A stretch of DNA of 64,000 bases from JAEUHO01 sp046350655. Its GTDB lineage: Bacteria > Planctomycetota > PLA2 > JAEUHO01. Under the pieces are notes generated by a model. The model did no database searches, was not told where the DNA came from, and saw nothing but the letters and a program-made list of their open reading frames with translations. This document shows positions 8,677-18,915 of this stretch, one piece after another. The stretch covers positions 372,001 to 436,000 of the forward strand of contig JAXMAB010000007.1 of assembly GCA_046350655.1 (NCBI GenBank), given 5' to 3'. Within the stretch, counting starts at the first letter, position 1. Each line of letters begins with the position of its first letter. The position numbers and the translations under genes are program-made.

Positions 8677-10799
8677 CCCCGCACGTCGCCCCCCCGCCGA
8701 CCGTCGTGGACCCGGCCGCGCACGAGCCCGTGGTGCACCCGCTGCGCGCGATCCTGCGCGCGCTCCGGGGCCGCTGGCTGCGGACGTTCGCGCTCGCCAC
8801 GGTCCTCGGCGGCGCGGGGGCGGCGGCGGGCATGAAGGCGGCGAAGCCCGAGTACGAGGCGACCGGCATGCTGCGCGTGGCGCCGACGACGCCCCGCCTC
8901 CTCCGGGCCGACGACGACGGGCCGCTGCTCCCGCCGTTCTTCGACGCGTTCGCGAGCACGCAGGCGAGCTACCTCACCAGCCGCCCGGTGCTCCTGCGCG
9001 CCACGGCGGACGCCGAGCTCGCGGAGCTCGACTGGCCGACGGGCGACGAGGGCGCGGACCGGATCGCGCGGAGCGTGAAGGTGGACCGCCCGAAGGGCGT
9101 CGAGCTCATCAGCGTGACCGGCACGGGCCCGTCCGCGCCCGCCGCCGCGCGCGTCGTCAATGCGCTGCTCCGCGCGTACGACCTCGTGCACGGCGAGTCC
9201 GCCCAGCACACCGTGTCGCAGCGCGAGCGGGCGCTCGCCGAGCGCGAGGCCAGCCTCGCGGCCGACCTCGCGGCGAACGAGAAGCTCGTCATCGAGACCG
9301 GCGGCGAGTACGAGGCCCAGACGCTGTCGAAGGCGCACCTCGACAAGGTGTCGTACCTCCAGGAGCTCGACCGCCGCATCGCCGAGCTCGACGACTCCAT
9401 CGCCCAGGAGGTCGCGAAGTCGGCCGACGGCGACCTGAAGGGCGCGGACGAGGAGATCATGCGCCTCACGGTGCTCGACAACGCCATGGCGGAGCTCCTC
9501 TTCGAGCACGCGCGGCTGTCGTCGGTGCTGGCGGGCCTGAAGCAGAGGTACCCGGACGACAACTCGCAGGTGCTCGCCGCCGCCCGGCAGATCGAGGTGC
9601 TCGACAAGGCCATCGAGGACCGCCGCACCCAGCTGACGCTCCTCGGCAAGAACGGCGTGCTCGCCAAGCGCGGCGACGCCGGCTCGACGCAGAGCGTCTC
9701 GCACCTCCGCGCGTTGCGCGAGAGCCTGGTCGCGACGCACGAGCGCATCCGGCTCGAGGCGGTCGAGCTCAACCGAAAGAGCCTGCGCCTGTCGGGCCTC
9801 GCGGCGGACCGCACCCGCCTCCAGAGCCAGCTCGAGGACGCCCAGCGGGAGCTCGAGCGCGTGCGCACCGAGAGCCGCGCGGACCTGCCGGGCCGCGTCT
9901 CGGTGGCCGTCTTCGCCGCGCCGCCGTCCGGCCCGGCCCGCGACCGGAGCAAGGCGCTCGGCGCGCTCGGCGGGGTCGGCGGGGCGGCGTTCGCGTTCGC
10001 GTTCGCCGTGCTCGGCGGGCTCCTGCGGCGCCGCCTGCGCTGGAGCGACGAGCTCGACGGCCTGCCGGGCCACGCCGAGGTCCTCGGGGTGCTGCCGTGG
10101 ACGGTGCCGGACCGCGCGGCGTCGCGCGAGCGCTTCGAGCAGGCCGTGCGCCACGCGGCGCAGGTGCTCGAGGTCCGCAGCGCGGGGCTCGCGAAGCGGG
10201 GCCTCGTGATCGCGGTCACCGGCGCGGGCCGCTCCGGCGGCAAGACCACCGTCGCGACCGCGCTCGCGTCGGCGCTCGCCCGCGCCCGCCTCCGCACCGT
10301 GCTCGTGGACGCCGACGCCGGGGCGCGCGGCGCGAGCGCCCGCCTCGCGCTCCTCGACCGCCCGGGCGTCGCCGACTTCGTGGGCGGCGCCGCGGAGGAC
10401 GACGTCGTCCACCCGACGCCGTACCCGGGACTCTCGGCGGTCCCCGCCGGGCTGGTCTCGGCCGACGACGCGCACCTGTCGCGGGCCCCCGTCACCGCGC
10501 TGCTCGAGCGCCTGCGGGACCGGTTCCAGGCCGTGGTCGTCGACACCGGCGCCGTCGACCTCGGCCTCGAGGGCGGGCTCGTCGCGTCCGTCGCCGACGA
10601 GACGCTCGTCGTCGTGGGCGCCGGCCAGCCGACCGCGAACGTCGCCGGCGCGCTGCGGCTGCTCGCCCGGTACGGCCCGCACCGTGCCGTCCGCCTCGTC
10701 TTCAACGGCGCGCTCCACGGCGATCCGGGGCTCCACCCGGCGCCGGCCGACGCGCCCGCGCCCCGTGCCCTCCCCCTCGCCCTCCCGGAGACCGCTTGA
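8673..10799 (+). CDS. Wzc-like polysaccharide chain-length protein with BY-kinase-type ATPase domain
   Basis: 708 residues: N-terminal Wzz region with one membrane helix (about 38-55), a long coiled coil (about 185-420), a second helix at about 430-448 and a C-terminal P-loop domain. Walker A is TGAGRSGGKTTVA (Lys about 524), followed by the Walker A' strand RTVLVDADAG and a Walker B strand VVVDTGAVDLGLEG. Wzc/CapB proteins control polymer length and export. There is no tyrosine cluster at the C-terminus, so the autophosphorylation that normally drives ring assembly is missing or placed elsewhere. The first Gly of the P-loop sits in an unusual AGRSGGKT context. GTG start, 4-nt overlap. Confidence 0.88.
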   Translation: MTPHVAPPPTVVDPAAHEPVVHPLRAILRALRGRWLRTFALATVLGGAGAAAGMKAAKPEYEATGMLRVAPTTPRLLRADDDGPLLPPFFDAFASTQASYLTSRPVLLRATADAELAELDWPTGDEGADRIARSVKVDRPKGVELISVTGTGPSAPAAARVVNALLRAYDLVHGESAQHTVSQRERALAEREASLAADLAANEKLVIETGGEYEAQTLSKAHLDKVSYLQELDRRIAELDDSIAQEVAKSADGDLKGADEEIMRLTVLDNAMAELLFEHARLSSVLAGLKQRYPDDNSQVLAAARQIEVLDKAIEDRRTQLTLLGKNGVLAKRGDAGSTQSVSHLRALRESLVATHERIRLEAVELNRKSLRLSGLAADRTRLQSQLEDAQRELERVRTESRADLPGRVSVAVFAAPPSGPARDRSKALGALGGVGGAAFAFAFAVLGGLLRRRLRWSDELDGLPGHAEVLGVLPWTVPDRAASRERFEQAVRHAAQVLEVRSAGLAKRGLVIAVTGAGRSGGKTTVATALASALARARLRTVLVDADAGARGASARLALLDRPGVADFVGGAAEDDVVHPTPYPGLSAVPAGLVSADDAHLSRAPVTALLERLRDRFQAVVVDTGAVDLGLEGGLVASVADETLVVVGAGQPTANVAGALRLLARYGPHRAVRLVFNGALHGDPGLHPAPADAPAPRALPLALPETA

Positions 10800-11307
10800 T
10801 GTCCCGCCCCGTCCGCGCCCTGCTCCTCGACGACGACCCGTCGGCCCTCGCCGTGCTGCGGCACGAGCTGCTCGGCGCCGTCCCGAACCTCGAGGTGGAC
10901 GAACGGTCGACGCCCGACGTCGGCGGCCCGGCCTACGACGTCTACGTCGTCGACAACGACTTCGACGGGCGCGCGTGCGCCGGCCACCTCCTCGAGACGA
11001 TCCGCGCGACGGCCCCGGACGCGCTGGTGCTGGCCTGGTCGGCCCGGCTCGACGCGCCGACCCTCAAGCGGCTCGTCAACGCGGGGTGCGACGGCGCGTT
11101 CGCCAAGCAGGACCGCGAGGAGACGCGCCGCGCCGTCGGGATCGTCGCCGCGCGCGCGGACGCGCTCCGCCGCCCGGCGCGCCGCCGCGGCCGCCCGGTC
11201 GCGGCGGTGCTGGACGCGGTGACCACCCTCCTGCGAGAGTGGAACCGGCGGCTCGACTCCGAGGACGGGGCGGCCGCCCGCCCCGCGGCGAACCCGGGGG
11301 CCGGGAG

Positions 11308-11311
<4 letters not shown>
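10799..11311 (+). CDS. Single-domain response regulator-like protein
   Basis: 170 residues, mostly one receiver domain: LLLDDDPSAL acidic pocket, YDVYVVDNDFDG where the phospho-Asp is expected (about residue 52), and GAFAKQD carrying the conserved Lys. No output domain is visible in the last 45 residues, which are Arg/Ala/Pro-rich. It overlaps the Wzc-like gene by one base and the sigma-54 activator by four, so it is made with them. It may be a phosphate shuttle or sink between the hybrid kinase, the Hpt protein and the activator. The strand-3 motif differs somewhat from the norm, so phosphorylation is inferred. Confidence 0.75.
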
Positions 11312-12834
<1,523 letters not shown>

Positions 12835-12880
12835 GCCCCCACGGGGCGGCCCCCTCACGACGAGGCCACGGAGGGGCACG

Positions 12881-13070
12881 CGGGCGCGCGAGGCCCGCGG
12901 GCGAGCAGGCCTTGCGTCCCGGGGCGCCCGAGCGGACGCGGTCGGGAGCGGGTCGACGCGCGGGCACGCGAGGCCCGCGGGCGAGCGGGCCTTGCGTCCC
13001 GGGGCGCCCGAGCGGACGCGGTCGGGAGCGGGTCGACGCACGGGCACGCGAGGCCCGCGGGTGAGCGGGC
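12881..13070. repeat. 80-bp tandem repeat, about 2.4 copies
   Basis: Two nearly identical 80-bp units (12881-12960 and 12961-13040) and a partial third (13041-13070) fill the gap between the convergent activator and hybrid-kinase genes. Each unit opens with the dispersed word CGCGAGGCCCG at 12887, 12967 and 13047. Units 1 and 2 differ at only a few positions. No T-rich terminator is visible in this gap. Confidence 0.9.
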
Positions 13071-13084
13071 GTCGGGCGCGCGGG

Positions 13085-16000
13085 TCAGCCGCGGGCCGCG
13101 GTCGCGAGCGCGTCCACGAACGCCTGCACGAGCGCCGACGCGGACGGGAGGTCGCCGGACGCGAGCGCGTCCTCGCAGCGCGCCGCGGCCTCGGTGAGCG
13201 CGGGGAAGCCGTAGCTCGCGGCGGTCCCGCGGACGCGGTGGGCGACGCGACGGACGGCGCCGACGTCGCCCGCCGCGCGCGCCGCCTCGAGCGCGGCGAC
13301 GACCGCCGGGCGGCCCTCGACGGACTCGCGGACGAACGGCGCGAACGACGGGACGGACGCGAGCGAGACGGACGCGAGGTCCGCGCCGCGCGCGCCGGAC
13401 GGGGCGGGCGGCGGGACGGGCGTGCGCTCGCGGGCGCCGTCGGGTTCGGCGGTCGCGGTGCCGAGCATCGCGTCGGCCGCGGCGGCGAGGTCGCGGGGGA
13501 CGATGGGCTTCGGCAGGTAGCGGTCGCAGCCCGCGGCGAGGCACTTCGCGGCGTCGCCGGCCATGGCGTACGCGGTGAGCGCGAGGACGGGCGTCCGGTC
13601 GCCGCGCGCGCGCAGCGTGCGGGCCGCCTCGTAGCCGTCCATGACCGGCATCTGCATGTCGAGGACGACGAGGTCGAACGCACGCGAGGCCCGCTGCGCG
13701 TCCGCGACGGCCTCGAGGGCGGCCGCGCCGTCGTCGGCGGTCTCGACGGCGGCGCCGCGCTCCTCGAGGAGGAAGCGCAGGATGCGGCGGTTGTCGGGGC
13801 TGTCGTCGACGACGAGGACGCGGCGGCCACGGAGCGTGGGCCGCGGCGCGCCGGCCGGCGCCGTCCGGGCCTGCGGGAGGCGCGCGGGCGCGTCCACCCA
13901 GCCGTCGGGCGCGACGCCGCCGACGTCGAGGCGGAGGGTGAACGTGCTCCCGGCGCCGACGGTCGAGCGGACGTCGATGTCGCCGCCGAGCAGGCGGGCG
14001 AAGCGGCGCGAGATCGCCAGCCCGAGGCCGGTCCCGCCGCGGAGCCGCTCCTCGCCGCCGTGCACCTGTCCGAACGGCGTGAAGAGCATCCCGAGCTTCT
14101 CCGGCGGGATGCCGATGCCGGTGTCGGTGACCGCGTAGCGCAGCCACGCGTGCCCGTCCGGCCCGACGTCCGCCGTCAGGACGAGGTCCACGGAGCCGCG
14201 GTCCGTGAACTTCAGCGCGTTGCCGACGAGGTTGACGAGGATCTGCTGCAGGCGGGTCGCGTCCGTCGCGACGCTCCGCGGCAGGCGGCCCTCGGCGCGG
14301 ACGCGCAGGTCGAGCAGGCGTTCGGCCGCGCGGGCGCGGAAGAGCGCCTCCACCTCGGCGAGCACGCGGCACGGCTCGACGGCCTCGATACGGGGCACGA
14401 CCTGCCCGGCCTCGATGCGGGAGAGGTCGAGGATGTCGTCGACCAGCGAGAGGAGGTACTGCGCGTTCCGGCGGAGGTGGTCGCGCCACTCCTCCTGCCG
14501 CTCGGCGCCCTGGCCCGGGCGCGCGAGCAGGTCCGCGTAGCCGACGATCGCGGTCATCGGGGTGCGGATCTCGTGGCTCATGCTCGCGAGGAACTCGCTC
14601 TTCGCCCGGCTCGCGGACTCGGCCTGCTGCACGGCCTCGCGGAGCCGCGCGGCGCTCTGCTCGCGCTCGCGGGCGCGCGCGTAGCCCTCGACGAGCGCCT
14701 GGAGGACCGCGACCTCCTCGGGGCGCCACGTGCGGCGGGAGCCGACGTCCTCGAAGGCGACGACGGCCTCGAGGTCGCCCGCGGACACGACCGGGAGCGC
14801 GAGGCGGGACGTGGTCGCGTCCACCACGACGCCGTCGCCGAGGTCGGCGACGACGCGACCGCGTTCGAGCTCGTCGCGCCACCCGGCCGGCAGGTCGTCG
14901 CCGTCGCCGGCCGGGGGCACGCCGGGCGCGGTCCACCGATGGGTGCGGCGGAAGCCCCCGTCGGCGTCCCGCTCGACGAGGAAGACCCGGCTGGCGTCGA
15001 GGGCGGCCCCGACGCGGCGCAGCATCCGCTCGGCGACGGGCGCGGTCTCGGTCTCGTGGAGGAACGAGGTCACGACCTCGCGCACGACCCACTGGAGGCT
15101 CGCGAGCCGGGCCTCGCGCCGCTCCTGCTCGACGCGCTCCGACACGTCGGTCTCGATGGCGATGAAGTTGCGCAGCGTCCCGTGGGCGTCGAAGACCGGC
15201 TGGGCGTCCACGCGGACCCAGTACCTGCGGCCGTCCTTCGTCCGGTTCAGCACGTCGACGACGAACGCCTTGCCGCCCCGGATGGCGCGTCGCATGCGGT
15301 CGACCGCCGACGCATCGGTCGCCGGGCACTGGAGGACCGCGCCCGGACGTTTGCCCACGACCTCGTCGAGGCGGTAGCCGGTCATGCGCGTGAAGCCGTC
15401 GTTGACCCACGAGATGACGCCCGACGCGTCGGTGATGACCACGCCGTTGCTGGTGCGCGACGCGACCATGGCGAGGCGGGCGGACTCGACCTCGCGGCGG
15501 CGCAGCTCCTCGGCCGCCCGTTCGCGGGCCGTCACGTCGCGGTACTGCCAGTAGTGGCCGCGGTACGTGCCCTCGACGTGGATCGGCACGTAGTCGCGCT
15601 CGAGGACGCTCCCGTCGGCCGTGCGGACGGTCTCGCCGTGCACGGGCTCGCGGCGGGCGAGGATCTCGTCGATGCGCGCCACGAACGCGTCCGGCTCGGC
15701 GAACAGGCCCTTCGACGCCTCGGCGGCGCGCGAGCAGTCGGCGCCGACCATCGCGTCCGGCGGCGCGGGGATCCGGAACAGCTCGCAGAACCGGCGGTTG
15801 GTCAGCACGATGCGGCGCTCCTCGGACTCGAGGAGGACGCCGGCCTCGCTGTTGGCGAGGAGGGCCGACAGGCGCGCGTTGGCCGCGCGGAGGTCCGCCT
15901 CGGCCGCGCGGCGCTGACGGTCGATGCGCACGCCCTGCACGATGCTCGTGCAGGTCGCGAGGAGGGGCTCGAGGTGGGCGACGAGCGCCTCGTCGTACCC

Positions 16001-16549
16001 GCCCGGGCGGTTGGCGAGGCCGACCATGCCGACCATCTCGCCGCCGCGGAGGAGCGGGACGCCGAGGAACCGCTCGAGCGCGGGGTGGCCGATCGGCCGT
16101 CCGCCCGAGCGCGGGTCGTGGGCGACGTCGTTCGCGATCACGGGCCGGCCCGACACGAGCGCGGCGCCGAACAGGGTCTTGAGGTTCCGGAACTCGAGGC
16201 CCTGGGCCTCGTGCACCGCGTACAGGGCCCGCGTGGTGTCGTCCCACGCGATGTTGGTGAGCGCGTGGGTCTTCAGGTACGGCGCGCCGTCCGGGTCGCG
16301 CAGCACCTCGGCGACGAAGCCGTAGCCGCTCTCCGTCAGCGCGAGCAGGGTCTTGAGGAGCGTCCCGAACAGCGCCCGAGGGTCGGCGCCCTGGATGAAC
16401 TCGGCCTGCATCTGCGTGACGACCGAGAGCAACCGAACCGATGCATCGGTGGCGGACGCGGCCGACGCCGCGGCTCCGGCGGCGGCGCCCGGGGCGACCG
16501 CGGGCGCGTTGCTGCGGGCCCCGCCCGGCGACGAAGGGTGCGGCGGCAT
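13085..16549 (-). CDS. Hybrid sensor histidine kinase: GAF-PAS-PAS-GAF-HisKA-HATPase-REC-Hpt
   Basis: 1154 residues, no membrane segment, so probably a cytoplasmic sensor. In order: GAF (about 55-205), PAS (about 225-340), PAS (about 355-475), GAF (about 485-625), HisKA with MSHEIRTPMTAIVGYADLL (His 659), HATPase with NALKF, DTGIGIPPEKL and GGTGLGLAISRRFARLLGG, receiver (about 910-1030, phospho-Asp 964, Lys 1014) and a C-terminal Hpt domain (AHRVRGTAASYGFP, His 1104). The protein carries a full internal phosphorelay whose natural output is a response regulator, most simply the sigma-54 activator encoded convergently. The ATG at 16549 is chosen because the sequence upstream is low-complexity and the region upstream holds regulatory repeats. 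Signal unknown. Confidence 0.93.
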   Translation of the reverse strand: MPPHPSSPGGARSNAPAVAPGAAAGAAASAASATDASVRLLSVVTQMQAEFIQGADPRALFGTLLKTLLALTESGYGFVAEVLRDPDGAPYLKTHALTNIAWDDTTRALYAVHEAQGLEFRNLKTLFGAALVSGRPVIANDVAHDPRSGGRPIGHPALERFLGVPLLRGGEMVGMVGLANRPGGYDEALVAHLEPLLATCTSIVQGVRIDRQRRAAEADLRAANARLSALLANSEAGVLLESEERRIVLTNRRFCELFRIPAPPDAMVGADCSRAAEASKGLFAEPDAFVARIDEILARREPVHGETVRTADGSVLERDYVPIHVEGTYRGHYWQYRDVTARERAAEELRRREVESARLAMVASRTSNGVVITDASGVISWVNDGFTRMTGYRLDEVVGKRPGAVLQCPATDASAVDRMRRAIRGGKAFVVDVLNRTKDGRRYWVRVDAQPVFDAHGTLRNFIAIETDVSERVEQERREARLASLQWVVREVVTSFLHETETAPVAERMLRRVGAALDASRVFLVERDADGGFRRTHRWTAPGVPPAGDGDDLPAGWRDELERGRVVADLGDGVVVDATTSRLALPVVSAGDLEAVVAFEDVGSRRTWRPEEVAVLQALVEGYARAREREQSAARLREAVQQAESASRAKSEFLASMSHEIRTPMTAIVGYADLLARPGQGAERQEEWRDHLRRNAQYLLSLVDDILDLSRIEAGQVVPRIEAVEPCRVLAEVEALFRARAAERLLDLRVRAEGRLPRSVATDATRLQQILVNLVGNALKFTDRGSVDLVLTADVGPDGHAWLRYAVTDTGIGIPPEKLGMLFTPFGQVHGGEERLRGGTGLGLAISRRFARLLGGDIDVRSTVGAGSTFTLRLDVGGVAPDGWVDAPARLPQARTAPAGAPRPTLRGRRVLVVDDSPDNRRILRFLLEERGAAVETADDGAAALEAVADAQRASRAFDLVVLDMQMPVMDGYEAARTLRARGDRTPVLALTAYAMAGDAAKCLAAGCDRYLPKPIVPRDLAAAADAMLGTATAEPDGARERTPVPPPAPSGARGADLASVSLASVPSFAPFVRESVEGRPAVVAALEAARAAGDVGAVRRVAHRVRGTAASYGFPALTEAAARCEDALASGDLPSASALVQAFVDALATAARG

Positions 16550-16656
16550 GGCTGCGTCAGCCCCCCCGGGCCCGTCGAGGTGCCGGCGCCCTGCAGACGG
16601 CGCCGACGACGCGGGGAGCGGGACGGACGCGGTGCATGGGACCGGAGACTCCTCCT

Positions 16657-16710
16657 GCGACCTCTCGCGACCTCTCGCGACTTCTTGCGACCTCTTGCGA
16701 CCTCTTGCGA
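16657..16710. repeat. Five 10-bp direct repeats, candidate enhancer of rfbB
   Basis: Five consecutive units of the form GCGACCTCTY (third unit GCGACTTCTT) plus a final GCGA, exactly 10 bp apart, about one helical turn. The array centre lies about 160 bp upstream of the predicted rfbB +1, the usual distance for a sigma-54 activator site, and about 135 bp upstream of the hybrid-kinase start on the other strand. Confidence 0.6.
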
Positions 16711-16721
16711 ATCGAGGTCCG

Positions 16722-16741
16722 CTCGCGAAACGATACGCGAG
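16722..16741. promoter_or_regulatory. Dyad between the repeat array and the rfbB promoter
   Basis: Perfect 6-bp inverted repeat CTCGCG-N8-CGCGAG, about 105-125 bp upstream of the predicted rfbB transcription start. It could bind a dimeric regulator such as the Fis-type activator; binding is inference from position and symmetry. Confidence 0.35.
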
Positions 16742-16781
16742 CCCCCCCGGCATTCTCAACCTGCGGCCCGCGGCACCCGCC

Positions 16782-16792
16782 CGGGCCTCGCG
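16782..16792 (-). repeat. Dispersed word CGCGAGGCCCG
   Basis: Exact copy in reverse orientation, between the dyad and the rfbB promoter. Confidence 0.8.
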
Positions 16793-16819
16793 TTGAGAGC
16801 GTAGGCCCGATTCCCGGCG

Positions 16820-16834
16820 TGGCACGCCCTTTGG
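16820..16834 (+). promoter_or_regulatory. Sigma-54 promoter of rfbBAC
   Basis: TGGCACG-CCCT-TTG matches the RpoN consensus through the -24 box and the TTG of the -12 box (GG at 16821-16822, -12 G at 16833). Predicted +1 falls at about 16846, next to the GTG start codon at 16847, giving a leaderless mRNA. It shares 13 identical bases with the site at 3931, and both have the same 14-nt distance from the -12 G to the start codon. Confidence 0.78.
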
Positions 16835-16846
16835 AATGCGTGGGGC

Positions 16847-18034
16847 GTGATCTCGACCACCCACCCCTTCCCGTTCCTCCCGCCCCCCTCCTGCCGGCCG
16901 GAGTCGACCGGCGACCAGGCCCCCCGGACCGTCGGCACCTGGCTGGTCACCGGCGGCGCCGGCTTCATCGGCTCCCGCGTGGTGCGCCAGGTCCTCGCGA
17001 CGACGCCGCACCGCGTCGTCGTGCTCGACCTGCTCACGTACGCGGGCAACCTCGCGACGATCGCGGACCTCGCGGACCACCCTCGCTTCGCGTTCGTCCG
17101 CGGCGACATCGCGAACGAGGAGTTCGTCCGGGGCGTGTTCGCGACGTACCGCCCGACGGCCGTCCTCCACCTCGCGGCCGAGAGCCACGTCGACCGCTCG
17201 ATCGACGGGCCGCGGGCGTTCGTCCGCACGAACGTGTCGGGCACGCTGGAGCTGCTCGAGGCGGCCCGGCACCACTGGACCCGGCTGACGGGCCCCGAGA
17301 AGGACGCCTTCCGACTCCTGCACGTCTCGACCGACGAGGTCCACGGGTCGCTCGGCACGACCGGCGCGTTCGACGAGGCCTCGCCCTACGAGCCGAACTC
17401 GCCGTACGCGGCGTCGAAGGCCGCCGCCGACCATCTCGTCCGCGCGTGGCACCGGACGTACGGGCTGCCGACCATCACCACGAACTGCTCGAACAACTAC
17501 GGGCCGTGCCAGTACCCCGAGAAGCTCATCCCCCTGCTGACACTCAACGCCGTCGAGGGACGGCCGCTCCCGGTGTACGGCGACGGCGGGCAGGTCCGCG
17601 ACTGGCTCCACGTGGACGACCACGCGCGAGGCCTGGTGACGGCGCTCGAGCGCGGCGCCCCGGGCACGCGCTGGCTGTTCGGCGGCGGCGCGGAGCGGAC
17701 CAACCTCGAGGTCGTCCGCGCGATCTGCGCCGCGCTCGAGCGGCTGCGCCCGGCCGCGACGAACCCCGCGCTGGCCGCGGTCGGCGCGACCCGCTACGAG
17801 GACCTCGTCACCCACGTCGCGGACCGGCCCGGCCACGACCGGCGGTACGCCGTGGACGCGTCGGCCACGCGACGGGGGCTCGGCTGGGCCCCGACCTTCG
17901 GCTTCGACGCCGGCATCGAGGACACCGTCCGGTGGTACCTCGAGCACGGCGCGTGGTGCACCGCCGTCCAGTCGCGCGGGTACCGGCGCGAGCGCCTCGG
18001 CGCCGGCGCCCCCGCGGTGGAGACCGTCCGATGA
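16847..18034 (+). CDS. rfbB: dTDP-glucose 4,6-dehydratase
   Basis: 395-residue extended short-chain dehydrogenase using NAD+ to convert dTDP-glucose to dTDP-4-keto-6-deoxyglucose. It shows the Rossmann loop GGAGFIGS (36-43), STDEVHG (161-167) with the catalytic Thr-Asp-Glu, and the YAASK motif (Tyr 187, Lys 191). The protein has about 31 extra N-terminal residues rich in Pro and Ser before the Rossmann strand; no other ATG, GTG or TTG in frame would remove them. The GTG sits at the transcription start predicted from the sigma-54 promoter. First gene of rfbB-rfbA-rfbC. Confidence 0.95.
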   Translation: MISTTHPFPFLPPPSCRPESTGDQAPRTVGTWLVTGGAGFIGSRVVRQVLATTPHRVVVLDLLTYAGNLATIADLADHPRFAFVRGDIANEEFVRGVFATYRPTAVLHLAAESHVDRSIDGPRAFVRTNVSGTLELLEAARHHWTRLTGPEKDAFRLLHVSTDEVHGSLGTTGAFDEASPYEPNSPYAASKAAADHLVRAWHRTYGLPTITTNCSNNYGPCQYPEKLIPLLTLNAVEGRPLPVYGDGGQVRDWLHVDDHARGLVTALERGAPGTRWLFGGGAERTNLEVVRAICAALERLRPAATNPALAAVGATRYEDLVTHVADRPGHDRRYAVDASATRRGLGWAPTFGFDAGIEDTVRWYLEHGAWCTAVQSRGYRRERLGAGAPAVETVR

Positions 18035-18915
18035 AGGGCATCGTCCTCGCGGGGGGCGCGGGCACGCGCCTCCACCCGGTCACGCGCGCCGTCAGCAAGC
18101 AGCTGCTGCCGGTCTACGACAAGCCGCTGATCTACTACCCGCTGTCGTCGTTGATGCTCGCGGGGATCCGCGACGTCCTCGTCATCACGACCCCGGACGA
18201 CGCGCCGGCGTTCCGCCGGCTCCTCGGCGACGGCGGCGACCTCGGCATGCGGATCGACTACGCGGTGCAGCGGCGCCCGGAGGGGATCGCCCAGGCGTTC
18301 CTGATCGCGGAGGATTGGCTCGCCGGCGACGCGGTGATGCTCGCGCTGGGCGACAACCTCTTCTTCGGCCACGGGCTGCCGGACCTGCTGCGGGCCGCCG
18401 CGTCGCGGAACGTCGGGGCCACGGTGTTCGCGCACCCGGTCGCGGACCCCGAACGGTACGGCGTCGTCGACTTCGACGCGACGGGCCGGGCGATCCACCT
18501 CGAGGAGAAGCCGAAGGCGCCCCGATCGCGTTGGGCGGTCACGGGCCTGTACGCCTACGGGCCCGACGTCGTGGACGTCGCGCGGGCGCTGAGGCCGTCG
18601 GCCCGCGGCGAGCTCGAGATCACGGACGTCAACGCCGAATACCTGCGGCGCGGGACGCTGCGGGTCGAGAAGCTGGGGCGCGGGTTCGCCTGGTTCGACA
18701 CCGGCACGCATCCCGCGATGCTCCAGGCGTCGACGTTCGTACAGGCGCTCCAGGAGCGACAGGGCGTGCGGATCGCTTGTCTCGAGGAGATCGCCTGGAG
18801 GCAGGGCTTCATCACCACGGACGACGTGCGGCGTCTCGTCCGCGGGTTCGGCAAGAGCGGGTACGCCGATCACCTGAACACCCTGATCGAGGAGGAGCAG
18901 CGTCGATGCGCGTGA
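18031..18915 (+). CDS. rfbA: Glucose-1-phosphate thymidylyltransferase
   Basis: 294 residues, standard length. It makes dTDP-glucose from dTTP and glucose-1-phosphate. The nucleotidyltransferase signature GIVLAGGAGTRLHPVT is at 3-18, SKQLLPVYDKPLIYYPLS follows, and ALGDNLFFGHGL contains the metal-binding Asp. The ATG overlaps the rfbB stop (ATGA) and the 3' end overlaps rfbC by 10 nt, so the three enzymes are made together. Substrate for rfbB. Confidence 0.96.
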   Translation: MKGIVLAGGAGTRLHPVTRAVSKQLLPVYDKPLIYYPLSSLMLAGIRDVLVITTPDDAPAFRRLLGDGGDLGMRIDYAVQRRPEGIAQAFLIAEDWLAGDAVMLALGDNLFFGHGLPDLLRAAASRNVGATVFAHPVADPERYGVVDFDATGRAIHLEEKPKAPRSRWAVTGLYAYGPDVVDVARALRPSARGELEITDVNAEYLRRGTLRVEKLGRGFAWFDTGTHPAMLQASTFVQALQERQGVRIACLEEIAWRQGFITTDDVRRLVRGFGKSGYADHLNTLIEEEQRRCA

